A stretch of DNA of 64,000 nt from Blastobasis lacticolella (GCA_905147135.1 LR990043.1:18353584-18417583); one strand, 5' to 3'; positions 31,803 through 43,899 are shown, counted from the stretch's first letter. The notes: generated from the letters alone by a model not told the origin. Program-made: numbers and translations.

Positions 31803-32435
31803 ATTAAATATCTCTTTCAATCGTCAAAAAGGAGGGGGTAGGAAAGTAGGATGGAAACACACAGTGACACGCTGACCGCCCTATGGCCGTAGATAAACGT
31901 ATCCCTCGCCAACCACGACCGAACCGTGCTCGACAATGCCAGGCAGAGCCGGAACGCTATATACTATTATATAGGTACGTCTAGTATAATTAAGAAAAAC
32001 CACCTAAAACTACAACAAGAGTAAGCCAGTCCACCAAGGCAGCACCCGTTCACGAGTATAACGCAGGGCCCAGCCATCGTCCAATTCAACCATATTTGAG
32101 GGAAAAGAGCGACCCGGCCCCCACGCCACCGCCAGACAGACTTTTATATACCCTATCCTACCATTGCCTTAACCCTACCCTACCACTACCTTACCCCTAC
32201 CCTACCACTACCTTACCCCTACCCTACCACTATCTTACCCCGACCCTACCACTATCTTACCCCTACCCCACCCTATACTACCTTACCGCTATCCTACTCC
32301 TACCCTACCCTACCCCTACTCTAACTACTACCCTACCCCTACCCTAGCGCAGACAGGAGACACCATGTGTGGGAGAGGAAGGAAAATTAACGCCGCTTCC
32401 AAGGTGGTTCTCCGTGGGGGAAAGAAACGGCAAGA
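31803..32435 (-). repeat. Repeat carrying GGGTA-type minisatellite, copy 2
   Basis: It is the inverse of 7096-7708. The tract at about 32145-32345 consists of CCCTACC / CTACCTTACCCCTACC units and differs in length and phase from copy 1. Unique flanks are conserved on both sides. Confidence 0.75.
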
Positions 32436-33336
32436 AACCCACAGAGACTACGTTAATTCTTTTTTTTTTAAACATGTCTTATGTACTAATACATTATTTG
32501 TCCTATATACTATCTTAAAAGTAAATACCTGTATAGAACAGCAGTTCAGTCCCATGGACTTTTGTCATTTACATATTACTACTATAACTACTATAATAAC
32601 TTTTTTGACATAATTTGTTTTTATAGCGACTTTAAATTTATTGAATGGTAAATTCTGAATATCTGTTGGAACCTTATTATAAAAGCGTACACATTTACCC
32701 ATAAATGATTTGTGGACTTTGGCTAGACGACAAGCACCAGCAACAAGCTTATCTTTATTTCTCGTGTTAATATTATGAACATCACTATTCTTCTTAAATA
32801 AGTGTAAATTTTTATGAACATACATTAAATTCTCATATATATATATTGTGACGGCATTGTCATTATATCAATATTCCTGAATTTATCTCTTAGTGAAGTT
32901 CTAGGTCTCAATTGATAAATCGCGCGAATAGCTCTTTTCTGCAATACAAATACATTGTGCCAGTCGGCAGCGTGTCCCCACAGCAGTATGCCATAGGCCA
33001 TAATACTGTGGAAATAACTAAAGTAAACTAATCTTGCTGTAGCCTCGTCAGAAATACCCCGAATTTTCTTTACAGCATATGCTGCAGAACTCAGCCTTTT
33101 CGCCAATTTATCAAGGTGAGGACCCCATTGCAATTTATTATCCAGAGTAAAGCCTAAAAATACTGTAATATCAACAAGATTCAAATTTTCGCCTTTTATT
33201 TGTACATTAGTGGGCACTGATCTAACATTTGGCAAAGAGAATTTTAAACATTTTGTCTTCTTGCCATTCAGTAATAAATTATTAACCGTAAACCAGTTTA
33301 CCACTTCTACAATAGCCTTGTTCACGTCTTCATATG

Positions 33337-34155
33337 TTAATTGTCCGCGAACAAGACAATTTCATGGGTATCTTTTACAAAGTACGGTAAGTCATTTACA
33401 TAAACAAGAAACAAAAACGGGCCCAAAATAGATCCCTGGGGGACACCCATAGAGATAACAGACCCCATAGATCTCTCTCCGTTCACATCAACTTTTTGAA
33501 TTCTATGACTCAAGTATGAATTTAGCAAGTTCAGGGCCAAGTCCTTTATTCCATAATGTTGTAATTTCCTGACGAAAATATCATGATTAACGCAATCAAA
33601 GGCTTTGGATAAATCGCAGAAAACCCCTAAGGCATCACGTGATTCCTCCCACGCCCCAAAGATATGTTTAATAAGATCAACACCTGCATCAGCTGTTGAA
33701 CGACCGCGAGTAAAACCGAATTGTTTATGATGCAATAGGTTACCTCCATAAAAATGAGCCTTTAGTTGATTTAATATGATTCTTTCAAATATTTTACTTA
33801 GAGTCGGTAAAATTGAAACTGGTCTAAAATTTGTAGGATCCGTTGTATTACCAGTTTTCAACAATTGAATAACTTTACTGTGCTTCATCAGTTCAGGAAA
33901 TTCACCATTATCAACACAATTATTAAATATATTCGATAAGTGGACAGCAATAACATCAATTACAAAGCTAATAATTTTTACTGACATACCATCAATGTCG
34001 GCAGTTGCTTTCATTTTTATGGTTTTAAAAGCCTTAATTATATCTTGAGGTGTTGCATGCTCGAACTTAAAATCGATGACACTCTCGGGTACATTTTGTT
34101 TTAACAAGGATTCAGCGAGAGCAGGAGACGAATTTAAGGATTTTGTAGTTGACAC
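33337..34155 (-). pseudogene. LINE reverse transcriptase domain (Daphne-like)
   Basis: This 272-codon frame has motifs NFRPVSILPTLSKIFERI, GFTRGRSTADAGV, FCDLSKAFDCVNHD, MGVPQGSILGPFLF and LFADN. The second catalytic Asp and following residues are lost in a short deletion, after which the thumb continues from 33325 in another frame. It cannot be a functional polymerase. Confidence 0.82.
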
Positions 34156-35285
34156 TGGAATGTCTGTAAAAAATTTTTATTGAATGCCTCCGCAACTTCC
34201 GAGTTTTTGGTAACAACATTATCATTTATCTTTAAACTGTACTTAGTATCACGATTTGTTACTTTTCCAGTTTCACTATTTATTATCTGCCATGTGGATT
34301 TTACTACATCTGTGCTATTTTTTAGTTTGTGTTTAACGAAATTCGATTTAGCTGTAGCACAAACGCGTTTAAATAACTTCGAATAATGTTTAACATACTC
34401 AGCAAATTCTACGCTATTATTATACGCCCGTTCTGCATAGAGCTCATATAATTTATTTCTACTCTTATGTATTCCTGCTGTCGCCCAATCGCTACACATA
34501 AGTTTGCTGTTTACTGCCTTCACCTTTGGTTTGAATATACTATTACTTTCAGTTTTTGTCATGTGTAAAACTGAATTATAATATTCATTTGTATCATCCA
34601 AATACTTTAAATTAGATGATTTCTCTATAATGTTATTTCTAAAACTGTTTAGACGGTTGTTGTTAATTGGTACAAATTTAATAGTATTTTTTGTTTCTTT
34701 CCTCATATTAACATTAAACACAGCTAATTGACCACAATGATCGTATTGCAATTTGTTTATTACAGACTGGCTACATGCCTGGATATCACAAAAAATGTTG
34801 TCTAGACAAGTTGATGTAGTACTTGTTATTCTAGTAGGCTCTAAAAATAAGTTGATTAAATTATGACACTTAAATAATGATATTAGCCTACCAGTATATT
34901 TACAAGAGACGTCCAATAAATCTATATTAAAATCTCTACAAACAACAATATTTTTATTACAATTACTAACTTTAATAAGGGCTTCATCCATAATTTTCTC
35001 GAAACAATCAAATGATGAAGCCGGAAGTCTGTATACGCTCATTACAATAAGTCGCTCAAGTTCTATACAGGCAATTTCAGCAGTTCGTTCAACAGACAGC
35101 TTGACAATATCAGTGCGTTCCTTGCATTTTCGGCAATTACGAGCAAGTATTAGGGAACCTCCATGAATTGCCTGCCCTCTTGTAAACGAACTTGCAAGTT
35201 TATGGTTGTTAAAGCCAAATATGAGCTGGTGATATTTTAACCAATGTTCAGTAATGCAAAAAATATCAACATTCTCACCGTTCAT
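34134..35285 (-). pseudogene. LINE ORF2 endonuclease domain (Daphne-like)
   Basis: This 383-codon frame has the APE endonuclease motifs ITEHWLK, SVYRLP and CRDFNIDLL (GDFN changed to RDFN), TCLDNIF and YDHCGQ (SDH changed to DHC), followed by the linker toward RT. The N-terminal QNIQGM segment is in the neighbouring frame at 35275-35478. The RT continues after a frameshift near 34140. Altered catalytic motifs and frameshifts indicate it is inactive. Confidence 0.8.
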
Positions 35286-35540
35286 GAATAGCTAGCTCTA
35301 CTTCCAATTCTTTATTCGTCATGCCTTGGATATTTTGATGTACTAAGTTAACTATACAATTTTGTTTATTATTATAACATTTTACTTTACGTACACCCAA
35401 AGTACCACTATTTACTAATGACTTTATGCCAGAGCAGTCCTGTATATTCTGAACAATATCAAAAGATTTACTGTTCAAGTCTAACAGTGGACTGTTATAT
35501 GCTGCTGATATGATACAGGACGGCTCCTTTGTCTTACATA

Positions 35541-36978
35541 CTAGTTTAAACAGTGACCCTTTTTGTTTATTAACAAATCGGTACTCTGGTCATATCTACC
35601 TACGGTAGGAGAAATCAATAAATTAATATGGTACGCTAACATTGTAGCCAGTTTGACTTTGTACCTACGTCGAAGATACATAGTATCTTCTGTTAAAACT
35701 ACTTTATCTGTAAATTTATTACAGTCAAAAAAGGTAAATGCGTCTTTCTGACTGCAAGTCAAATTATACATCAAAGTATTCAACATGTGAATACGGTCAT
35801 TTTCAGTATTACAAAATTTTTTTACGAAGGGAAATGCGCATAATACAATTTTTCCTGCAGACAATCCTTGCAACGCTTCAACACCCTTGATTATGTCATA
35901 TTTTCGTACTTTAAGGCTATTTATATATCATTAAGACAAAACTAATAAATAAAGCATATTATAAAGTAAAGGACTACATGGAAGATAAAAATCCCTGGAT
36001 ATAATTTATTTTATCAATTAATTAACATATTAATTAAATAATTTTGTGACATGTTTCATTGTGTTAAATATTTGATGTTTGTAAGTGAATTGACATTTTA
36101 GTCAATTGAATCGGATTTATTAACTTGGTGTTATTTTATTAATTATTATTAATTATATTTTATTTGATTTGACATTTATCTATATTTGATAAAAAAAAAT
36201 TGTATTCATTTTCACAATGATTGTAATGTACATTTTAATTTATTTGTTTGACATTCATAAGTGCTAGTGTTTAGCCTAATCTGAATAAATTATTTTGACT
36301 TTGACTTTGACTTTGACTTTATTACTTATTAAAATTACTATATTTACATTTTGATCAATGTGTTTTGAATTTTTTATGATTTTTTGGATAATACCGCTGT
36401 ACGACAAATCAGGCATGCAATAATTGGTTACTTTGGAATTCGTACAGTCGTTTAGTAACACGCCCATATTTTTGCCTATTCGATCTGAAAAAACTAGAGT
36501 CCTTTGTGTCTGCACATTAGTTCGCAATGTTTGCGTCGGCTTCGCGCTAGTAGGCCTGCTGGGTTTGCCGGGGATCGTGACGGTGGCGGCCGCGGGCACT
36601 CCGGCGGCGACGGAGGTGGCCCCGGGCGCTGCTGTATCGGCCGCGGGCCCGCAGGCGGTGGCCACGCGCGGCCGAACGGCGCGAGGCGGCGGCGGCGCTC
36701 TCGGCGCGGCGCGCGGCGCTACCCGCGGGGCCGGTACGGGCTCGAGGATAGCGTGCTCGGTGGTGATGGCTACCGCGGGCTGGATGTGGGTCGCGGGGGC
36801 CGTAGAGTGCGTCAATCTCCTTGCTATGGTGGCATAGGAGGTGGTCGCAACGGCCGGTGCGGCTGTGGTCTTGAATGGCCCGTCGACCGCGGGCTGGATG
36901 TGGGCCGCGTGGGCCATAGGGCGCGTCGTACTCCTCGCAGCGGCGGCATAAGATGATAAGATTTTTTGAATTAGTCAA
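35541..36978 (-). pseudogene. LINE ORF1 with esterase-like domain and Pro/Ala-rich N-terminus
   Basis: 36276-36917 encodes a Pro/Ala/Thr-rich low-complexity start with an approximately 75-bp imperfect tandem repeat (HIQPAV recurring), then RTLVFSDRIGKNMGVLLNDC and CMPDLSY, which resembles the SGNH-esterase domain of CR1-group ORF1 proteins. 35541-35873 carries the C-terminal part (FTFFDCNKFTDKVVL). A nested LINE 3' end interrupts it between about 35890 and 36325. GC content is high in the N-terminal part. Confidence 0.65.
35890..36325 (+). mobile_element. LINE 3' end with TTGACTTT tail, nested
   Basis: AT-rich 3' UTR ends GAATAAATTATTTTGACTTT followed by repeats of TTGACT at 36292-36320, a tail style of moth CR1-group LINEs. 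It splits ORF1 of the minus-strand LINE. Confidence 0.65.
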
Positions 36979-36999
36979 AAAATATACAAAACTATATTT

Positions 37000-37395
37000 T
37001 ATAACAAATTAATTTGTAACTTAATTGGCAACAATTACAATATACTGTATCACAACAACACAAATAAATTAATTATTGACATTCATAATATGACACATGA
37101 AAAGCGAGTGACGTTATGTCACACTTCAAATTATTGTCAAACTACGATACCATTTATTTTTATTATATTTAGGTTGTCATCTTGCGCGGAGTTCTTATGC
37201 AATTTAAGAGGGTTTGCAATGTTTAGGGCACGTCCTAGACTATGCCACTGCCTAGGCTGCTCCTGAGTTATAAATTTAAAATCAATGATTTAAGTAAATT
37301 CTGGAACAATTGTTATGATACTTTGCAGTTTTGTTTTAAATACCCTACTCCACTAGTAGTATTCGGCTTGTCCAGAGCGTAAGGATACCCTGTAT
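37000..37395. other. No gene recognised
   Basis: It is AT-rich intron sequence upstream of the minus-strand LINE. It may be that LINE's 5' UTR, but I cannot show it. Confidence 0.4.
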
Positions 37396-37640
37396 ATACA
37401 GTCCACTGTAGCACTAAGAGCCTCTTACACAAAAAGGGAGGTTATTGCCATAATCTCCATGCTTGACCGGCGGGTTGGAGATCGCATTGCAATAAATATA
37501 ACAATGGAAAACGCTGCTGCACATTTTCCAGCCTACGGGGACTAGATCTTTTGCCTTTAAAACATTAGTCGCCTTGTACGACACCCACGAGTGTAAAGGG
37601 TTGGTGCTATTCTACTCTGCCGGGCACCATACGGCCAAAT
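37396..37640 (-). repeat. Dispersed ~250-bp repeat, copy 3
   Basis: It is the inverse of 1013-1268 and 17912-18170 (ACAGTCCACTG at the left end, TCTACTCTGCCGGGCACCA at the right). Confidence 0.7.
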
Positions 37641-38412
37641 GATACTATTTTATTATGCTAAATAGATTCCTCGTTTGTTTTATATACGAAAATGATACCA
37701 GTATTGTTCTAATCGCTAAACTAGATCCGTAATGTTATTTTATTTCAGGTACATTGAGGTGGTGGCGTACTTATATCCCCTCCTCTCTCCCCCCCTGGGG
37801 GTGAAACCGGTGATAACCGGGCCTAATCTCATATATTTTTTGGGGATCAATGCTGTCCGCGTCCGTAGGCGAAGCCCACTTTGGGCTAGTGCAAATCCCC
37901 GGGTAGTGCAAAATGGACAGCACTCTCTCCGGTGGTAGGCTTCAGCCGTGGCTGGTCACCACCCTCCAGGCGAACGTGCCGTCAAGCGTGTTTCGTTGCG
38001 ATGTTTGGAGTAGCCGTCTAGGAGGATGGGTCTGGACAGTTGTGGTCGTTCTGCGTAACCGTCTTTTTCTTGATGCTCACGACTCCCGTACCGGGTGCCT
38101 GGCTTCGGAGGGCAGCGGGATCCGAAGCACGGTGCCGCCGCTAGCCGACCGTAGATAGTTGGGGGCCCAAGTAGCTGGTTGCCTACCAGTGAAAGGCTGC
38201 CCCGCCATCTTACCAAAAATCCCAGATTGCTCTACCTTGCCGGTTGGCGACCGGGTGGAAGGGCCAGGTAGCCAGTCTGGGGGGGTTCGGGCGTCCCTGC
38301 GGTCTCCGCGTCAGGCACCTTCCCGTGCGGTATTGGTGAGCATGTTTGTTGGTAGGCGGAGCGCCACCTCGTCCAACTGCCATCCTTCTAAAATAACCTT
38401 TTCACTCACAAC

Positions 38413-39051
38413 ATGATAAAAAGTAAAAACAAGAGAAAAGTTAAACAGCGGCTGCACTCCCTCCCACTCAAAGTGCACCTCACTAACATCCGAGGCCTGC
38501 ACTCAAATCTCGATGCAGTCCACTACCACCTTGAGACTGAAAAACCGCAGCTGCTGTTCCTCATTGAGACGCAGATCAGATGTCCGGCTGACGCGGCGTA
38601 CCTCAGCTACCCAGGGTATACTCTCGAGCACAGGTTTGTACCTCGTGCCGGAGTCTGTGTGTACGCTCGCGAAGACATCTGCATTTGGTGTCTAAGGAGC
38701 TTTGAGAGGTCTAGTTTCCCTATTGTATGGTTGCTGGTGGATACAGGTCAAGTGCAAATCCTGTATACCTGCATTTACCGTACGCACAGCGTGGATCAGG
38801 AGACGACTCGCCTATGTGACCATCTTGTAGAAGTGGCGGATGAAGCGAGGGAACGTTACCCCGCGGCGCAGCTAGTCATTCTGGGGGATTTCAATGCCCA
38901 CCACCAAGAGTGGCTTTTCCCATACCATGTGACGGATCATGCTGGGAGAGAGGCACGTAAACTAGCTCTGACGCTAGATCTCACTCAGCTGGTAAACTGT
39001 GCCACGAACCCTCGTGACCTGATGTTGGCTCCCATACCGCCAATTGCTTAG
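38413..39051 (+). pseudogene. LINE endonuclease domain
   Basis: This 212-codon frame carries APE endonuclease motifs in order: VHLTNIRGLHSNLD, LLFLIETQ, GVCVYARED, YTCIYRTHS and LVILGDFNAHHQEW, then LVNCATNP. The frame breaks before the conserved DxxLTT and SDH region, which is visible in another frame at 39050-39130 (CLDFLLTTDPDRHSVS). No functional product is expected. Confidence 0.75.
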
Positions 39052-39649
39052 ACTTTCTGCTGACAACTGATCCGGACAGGCACTCAGTATCGGTTTCTGC
39101 ACCGCTGGGAACATCTGACCACTGTCTGCTGAAATCTGTTTCCGTTTATTCTCCACCCGAACAAACTCCATGCAACCCCCGACGGGTGTGGCGATACAAG
39201 TCAGCAGATTGGGATGAGATGCGCCACTTCTTTTCGTCCTATCATTGGCGGGAGGCAAGCTTCTCTTCGGGCGATCCGTCGTATTGTGCTGCAGCTGTTA
39301 CCGCGGTTATGCGGCAGGGTATGGAGTACTTTATTCCGTATTCTGACGTAGCGATGAACGGCAAGTCTTGTCCATGGTTTGATGCTGAGTGCAGTCGCGC
39401 TGAAGTGTCAAAGCAGGCGGCATACTCTGCCTGGGCTGGGGCTCGAGCGCATATGTCTCCGGATACTCGCAAACTGAAGAGAGCCTTTAACCTCGCTGCC
39501 AAGTCTTGCAAAAGGACGCTACGCAGGGCTCGATTCGACCACATAAACTGGATTGACGCCAAACTGGCCTCTTACCCTCCTTGGAGTAAGGCGTTTTGGT
39601 CTTTGGCAAAAGCGGTCGAATCTAATTTCAGCCAATCTTCGTTGCCACC

Positions 39650-39742
39650 GTTGCTGAAGCCAGACGGAACATTGGCCAATGTTGCTGAAGCCAGACGGAA
39701 CATTGGCCAATGTTGCTGAAGCCAGACGGAACATTGGCCAAT
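39650..39742 (+). repeat. 31-bp unit tandemly triplicated
   Basis: The unit GTTGCTGAAGCCAGACGGAA plus CATTGGCCAAT occurs three times in a row, then degenerates. One copy gives the in-frame PLLKPDGTLANAAEEKANLL. The extra 62 bp shift the LINE frame. Confidence 0.9.
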
Positions 39743-40423
39743 GCTGCTGAAGAGAAAGCGAATTTGCTTTTGATACTGTAGAAAAAACACCACCTATCTC
39801 ACCCCGTGCTGACTGCGCTATGGCAGAGGTATATACGTCGAGGCGAATACATCAGAAACATATTTTAAAAATCCTGCAGAGTCTGGGCGTGAGCAAGGCT
39901 AGTGGACCTGATTGTATACCGGCAATAGTCCTGCGTAGATGTGCCCCCGAGTTGTCTCCTGTCATCACGCGCCTGTGTCGCCTCTCACTTGAGACTAGTA
40001 TTGTATCTAAGTCGTGAAAGCTTGCTAATATGCAACCAGTGCCCAGAAAAGGCAGTCGTGCCGACCCTGCCAACTACCGGCCCATTTCGGTGACTTCCAT
40101 ACTCTGTAAAATTTTGGAACGTGCACTGAACAACAAACTAATACAATACAATACATACAAATACAAATACGTTTATTTCTCTCAAAAAAGGTCACAATAT
40201 ATAATATTATAAGTTTAGTAGAAACAGTATAAATCCTTTTGAGAGCTGGAGTCTGTGCTAGGTAAAAAACCTGTGTTACTGATCTCCAGGCTCCCAACCT
40301 CCTGCCTTTTTGTAACAAAGTTTGCTTACATTACATTATAACATTCTTTGATTGTGCCTATAGCTAAGTACCTACTTAAATTAATTTTGATAACACAAGT
40401 CTATATTCTGTACATGTGGGTGT

Positions 40424-40426
<3 letters not shown>

Positions 40427-40494
<68 letters not shown>

Positions 40495-40506
40495 TGTGTG
40501 TGTGCG
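40427..40506. repeat. (GT)n microsatellite
   Basis: It is an almost pure GT dinucleotide run of about 80 bp with a few TATG and CG interruptions, in the 3' UTR of the minus-strand LINE. Confidence 0.95.
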
Positions 40507-40819
40507 TATTTTAAGTTATAGTTACAATAATTTTTTCGGTATTCTCGTAGTCAAGCTCAAGCAGCCATCCCAATAAATTTTTTTTACATTCATCTTTACA
40601 CAAGGAATGTATATTTAAAATTTTATTTATTTTGTTATAAACAAAACTTGCAAGGAAGTAAAAATTCCGTTGGGCCAGACTGCAATTTGTCTGTACGGAT
40701 GGACAAACAGTGTAAAATCTACGCGAGCTCGGAGTGCTAGGATCATATGGAGTTCGCAAATGGGTCTGCAAAGTAAGCTGCAGAATAAAAAGTTGGCGGA
40801 CTGAGAGAACCCTACAATA

Positions 40820-43435
40820 TTAATAGAGCTCGGAGCTAGGGAAACGATAAGGAAGTCGCCACCCAACCTTCAGAAGCGCTCTCTGCGCACGCTCAAGTTT
40901 TAATAAGTAGGTTTTGTCGCATCCCCCCCACGAAACTATACAATAAGAGGTCACCGATTGGGCAAGGGCGAGGTATACCATTCTTAGAACTGAATGGTCC
41001 GCAATATCCCTGAGCGCTTTAAATATAAAAATTAATTTACGGAGTCTAACTGTAAGGCTGTCAATGTGTGGGTGGAAAGAGAGAAGATTGTCAACCTGAA
41101 CACCCAGGTATTTAATTGTCTCACTACATTTGAGTCTAGGACACGTGCATCCCTGAGCCTCGGAAGCATCAAGACAAGTGTGGGAATATAGTAGGAATTT
41201 GTGGGAATCAGGCATACTCCGACTCGACAAGGAGAACGTTAAATACTTTGTCTTTTCGACATTTAGTGTAAGCAAGTTTCTGCCTAACCAATTTGAGACA
41301 CAATCAAATCCAGCCTGTGCACAGTCAAATACAGATTCCCACGTTGGACCATGAAATATAAGGGCAGTATCGTCGGCATATGTAATGATTTTACAATTTT
41401 TAAGTGAAATTTGACATAGATCATTGATGTATATCAAAAATAAAGTTGGGCCAAGAATACTACCCTGCGGAACGCCATATCCACAGGATGCCTCCAACTC
41501 ACCACTCACCCAATCGCTAATCTTGACACATTGACGTCTGTTTGAGAGATAGCTCCTAAAAATTTCAAGTTGAAGGCCCCTGATACCGCTATCTTCCAGT
41601 TTGGCAATGAGTGTGGGGACAGAGACAGTGTCAAACGCCTTTGCCAGGTCCAGAAAAATACCTATCACCTTCTGCTTCTTATCCAGGTTAGTAACAATAT
41701 GCGTGGTAAGTTTTAGTACTGCATCGCTGGCCGAGATACCCGAGCGAAAGCCAAACTGAGAAGATGACAATATTTTATTTTTTTCCAAGTATCTGACCAG
41801 CCTTCTGTTTATTAACCTTTCCAAGATTTTTGAAAGTGAGGGCAGGATGGAAATTGGCCTATAATTTGTTACACTATCTCTGTCACCCCCTTTATATATT
41901 GGAGTAACAACTGCAATCTTGAATGCATTAGGAAACGTTCCAGTAGAGAATGCGAGATTGCATAGGAAGGTGATGGGTGGTACCAAAATATTTTTAAATC
42001 TTTTTAGGAATTCACCAGACAGACCATCAGCTCCCGTAGCACAATCGCTTCTCAACCCTGAAATCAGTCCTTCAACCTCCGCCACATCCGCGTCCAGTAG
42101 AACAAAGGAGTGCGGACTCGCGGGAGTGTCATTCACCCGCCGCTGCCGCTGCTGATCCCCCCTACCCGCCACCGTTTCAGCTAGTGTTCGTCCTACATTA
42201 GCAAAATACTTGTTAACCTCATTAACACTATGCTGGGGATCAAAAGAGGAGAGAAGGCAACCCGCATTTGTGCCTTGGTTGGGTGCATAGGTAACATTTT
42301 TTATCGCCTTCCAGAGTTTTTTACTACTGCCTTGAGCTTCTCTGATTAGTGCCCTATCGTAATCAATTTTAGCTTTTTTGAGTAAAGAAGAACAGAAGTT
42401 TCTGTAACGAGAATAGGTGGTCCTAAGTACATCATCATCAGGTGACTTTTTTAATTTGGCATGCAGATGATCTCTATTTCTTAAACATCTTAACAGTCCC
42501 GCAGTCATCCACGGCTTACGTAAAGATTTTCGGTTTGGGGTTGATTTCAGGGAAGTATTCGCCGTAATGATACCGTTCAGAGTGTCTATGAAAAACTTGG
42601 TGGCGCTATCTACATCAGACATGCGGTACATAAGGTTAAAATCGACCTTCTGGAGTTCCTGTTCTATGGCGTTAAAGTTTACTAGCTTAGATAATTTTGA
42701 TTTACGTTGTGTTTGTGTTTTGTTATTGTAATTTTTAATAGAGGTATGAAGATACAGTAAAACCGTGTCGTGATCAGTTAAGGATGTGTCAGCTACAAAA
42801 CAGTGTGCGGGACATTTTGTTTTTAACATCACATGATCAAGGCAAGACTGGTTATTGCGCGTAGGTATTATGTGCGCGGGAAGCATGCAGTGGCAGGACA
42901 TCAAAGTGAGATATTCTGTAGCCCTTGAGTCGCCGCCGTTATCCGTGGTATCAATATTAATGTCACCGGTCAATATAATATTTTTGTAAGAAGAAAAACG
43001 GTCCAAGTGTTCGTTTAATGTGTCCAGAAAATCCCTTATATTACGGACACCAGGTGGGCGATAAATTGAAATGATTACAGTGTCTGTACCTAAAATCAGT
43101 GTGATGCAGTTAGCGTCCCTTATATTTGACTCCACCAAAGTTACATTGTACTGGCTGCGATAATACACCACCACCCCTTCGTTTTGTGTTAAGTGATGTG
43201 TTGTAGAAGAAAAGCAATATCCCTCCACTGTAGGAATGGGGGGAGAATTCGCCAGCCAACATTCGGTAAGTACCAACACATCCCATACCGTGCCACTTCT
43301 ATCAAGGAGCGTGAGAAAACCATCCCAATTGCAATTTATGCTTCTTATGTTGTGGCATAAAAGTTTAAGCGACGTATTATAAGTTTTAGACAACATTTTA
43401 CAGTCCTCGATCATGCATGTGGAAGAGTTAGCCAC
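40820..43435 (-). CDS. LINE ORF2: endonuclease-reverse transcriptase, 871 aa
   Basis: It is a complete open frame. The N-terminal APE endonuclease has HNIRSIN (about 30), LVLTECWL, ILTGDINIDT (about 160), SCLDHVML and LTDHDTVLLYL. The RT domain follows (about 480-760): YRPISILPSLSKILERL, FGFRSGISASDAVL, GIFLDLAKAFDTV, YGVPQGSILGPTLF and the active site ITYADDTALIF. The thumb is intact (TKYLTFSLS, IKYLGVQVD). No RNase H follows. The GDFN motif is GDIN. The product would nick target DNA and reverse-transcribe its own RNA. The intact length suggests recent insertion and possible activity. Clade is inferred from VPQGSILGP-type motifs. Confidence 0.9.
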   Translation of the reverse strand: MANSSTCMIEDCKMLSKTYNTSLKLLCHNIRSINCNWDGFLTLLDRSGTVWDVLVLTECWLANSPPIPTVEGYCFSSTTHHLTQNEGVVVYYRSQYNVTLVESNIRDANCITLILGTDTVIISIYRPPGVRNIRDFLDTLNEHLDRFSSYKNIILTGDINIDTTDNGGDSRATEYLTLMSCHCMLPAHIIPTRNNQSCLDHVMLKTKCPAHCFVADTSLTDHDTVLLYLHTSIKNYNNKTQTQRKSKLSKLVNFNAIEQELQKVDFNLMYRMSDVDSATKFFIDTLNGIITANTSLKSTPNRKSLRKPWMTAGLLRCLRNRDHLHAKLKKSPDDDVLRTTYSRYRNFCSSLLKKAKIDYDRALIREAQGSSKKLWKAIKNVTYAPNQGTNAGCLLSSFDPQHSVNEVNKYFANVGRTLAETVAGRGDQQRQRRVNDTPASPHSFVLLDADVAEVEGLISGLRSDCATGADGLSGEFLKRFKNILVPPITFLCNLAFSTGTFPNAFKIAVVTPIYKGGDRDSVTNYRPISILPSLSKILERLINRRLVRYLEKNKILSSSQFGFRSGISASDAVLKLTTHIVTNLDKKQKVIGIFLDLAKAFDTVSVPTLIAKLEDSGIRGLQLEIFRSYLSNRRQCVKISDWVSGELEASCGYGVPQGSILGPTLFLIYINDLCQISLKNCKIITYADDTALIFHGPTWESVFDCAQAGFDCVSNWLGRNLLTLNVEKTKYLTFSLSSRSMPDSHKFLLYSHTCLDASEAQGCTCPRLKCSETIKYLGVQVDNLLSFHPHIDSLTVRLRKLIFIFKALRDIADHSVLRMVYLALAQSVTSYCIVSWGGCDKTYLLKLERAQRALLKVGWRLPYRFPSSELY

Positions 43436-43458
43436 CTGTAGATTATCGAGTTCAGCTG

Positions 43459-43899
43459 TTATTTCGTCGATATTACCGAATTTTGGTTTGTGGATAATAA
43501 ATCATAATATAACACAGTTTCAATAATACTCGAATAACAAGAAAACAATGGGGTAGTGCTAGAAATAGTTAAGTACGTTGTGCCTAGTCTGTAGAACGAC
43601 ACTAGAAAATTTTTCTTTGTATGAGGGTAGAATGACATTAAGTAAAAGTGTTTGTTCGATGGGCGCAAAGTGATTCGTAACCCAACTCCATTACGTCTCA
43701 TATAATTAACATGACAACTCTGAATTAATGAGCACTCGTCCGATGAATACCGATCATGCGAATGTAGTACGTTGGGATAGTGTATATGTGTGTATGATTT
43801 TTTATAGGATGTGTACGAGGTGTAAGTAGTGCAGCGTGTGAAACAACAACATATTTCCGATTCGTGAAATAATACATGCAAATAAATGACATTTAGCAA
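43459..43899 (-). CDS. Possible extra ORF between LINE ORF1 and ORF2
   Basis: A 146-codon open frame fills almost the whole gap between ORF1 (stop at 43909) and ORF2 (start 43435). It is rich in Tyr, Ser, Cys and His and has no recognised domain. Its absence of stops could be chance or reflect a short conserved frame. Related elements would have to be compared. Confidence 0.25.
   Translation of the reverse strand: MLNVIYLHVLFHESEICCCFTRCTTYTSYTSYKKSYTHIHYPNVLHSHDRYSSDECSLIQSCHVNYMRRNGVGLRITLRPSNKHFYLMSFYPHTKKNFLVSFYRLGTTYLTISSTTPLFSCYSSIIETVLYYDLLSTNQNSVISTK

Larger units (their letters stand above)
32565..36978 (-). mobile_element. CR1/Daphne-like LINE, nearly full length, inactive
   Basis: ORF1 lies at 35541-36978 and is split by a nested LINE tail. 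ORF2 covers 32565-35478 in several frames: endonuclease (35275-35478 and 34134-35285; VHQNIQGM, CITEHWL, CRDFNIDLL, LDNIF), RT (33337-34155; FTRGRSTADA, VPQGSILGP, LFADN) and the thumb (32825-33325). FADD is broken by a small deletion at about 33345. The 3' part ends VRFYNKVPTDIQNLP and so on to 32565. It lies in SP3 intron 1, same strand as SP3. Confidence 0.82.
37750..40139 (+). mobile_element. APE-type LINE, 5' part, split by a younger LINE
   Basis: It has a GC-rich 5' UTR (37750-38410), endonuclease (38413-39051: LTNIRGL, LFLIETQ, VILGDFNAH), linker (39186-39719) and RT start (39820-40130: VPRKGSRADPANYRPISVTS). The RT continues at 45130-45432 beyond the nested LINE. It belongs to the same family as the 3' fragment at 15320-15945. 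It is inactivated by frameshifts, including a 31-bp triplication. It lies opposite to SP3. Confidence 0.82.

Noticed and set aside
36424..36956. Plus-strand GC-rich open frames of 137 and 150 codons
   Set aside because: They are antisense to the Pro/Ala-rich LINE ORF1 and have no domain.
39650..39742. CRISPR-like direct repeats
   Set aside because: The 31-bp units are contiguous without spacers and occur in a LINE in a eukaryotic genome.
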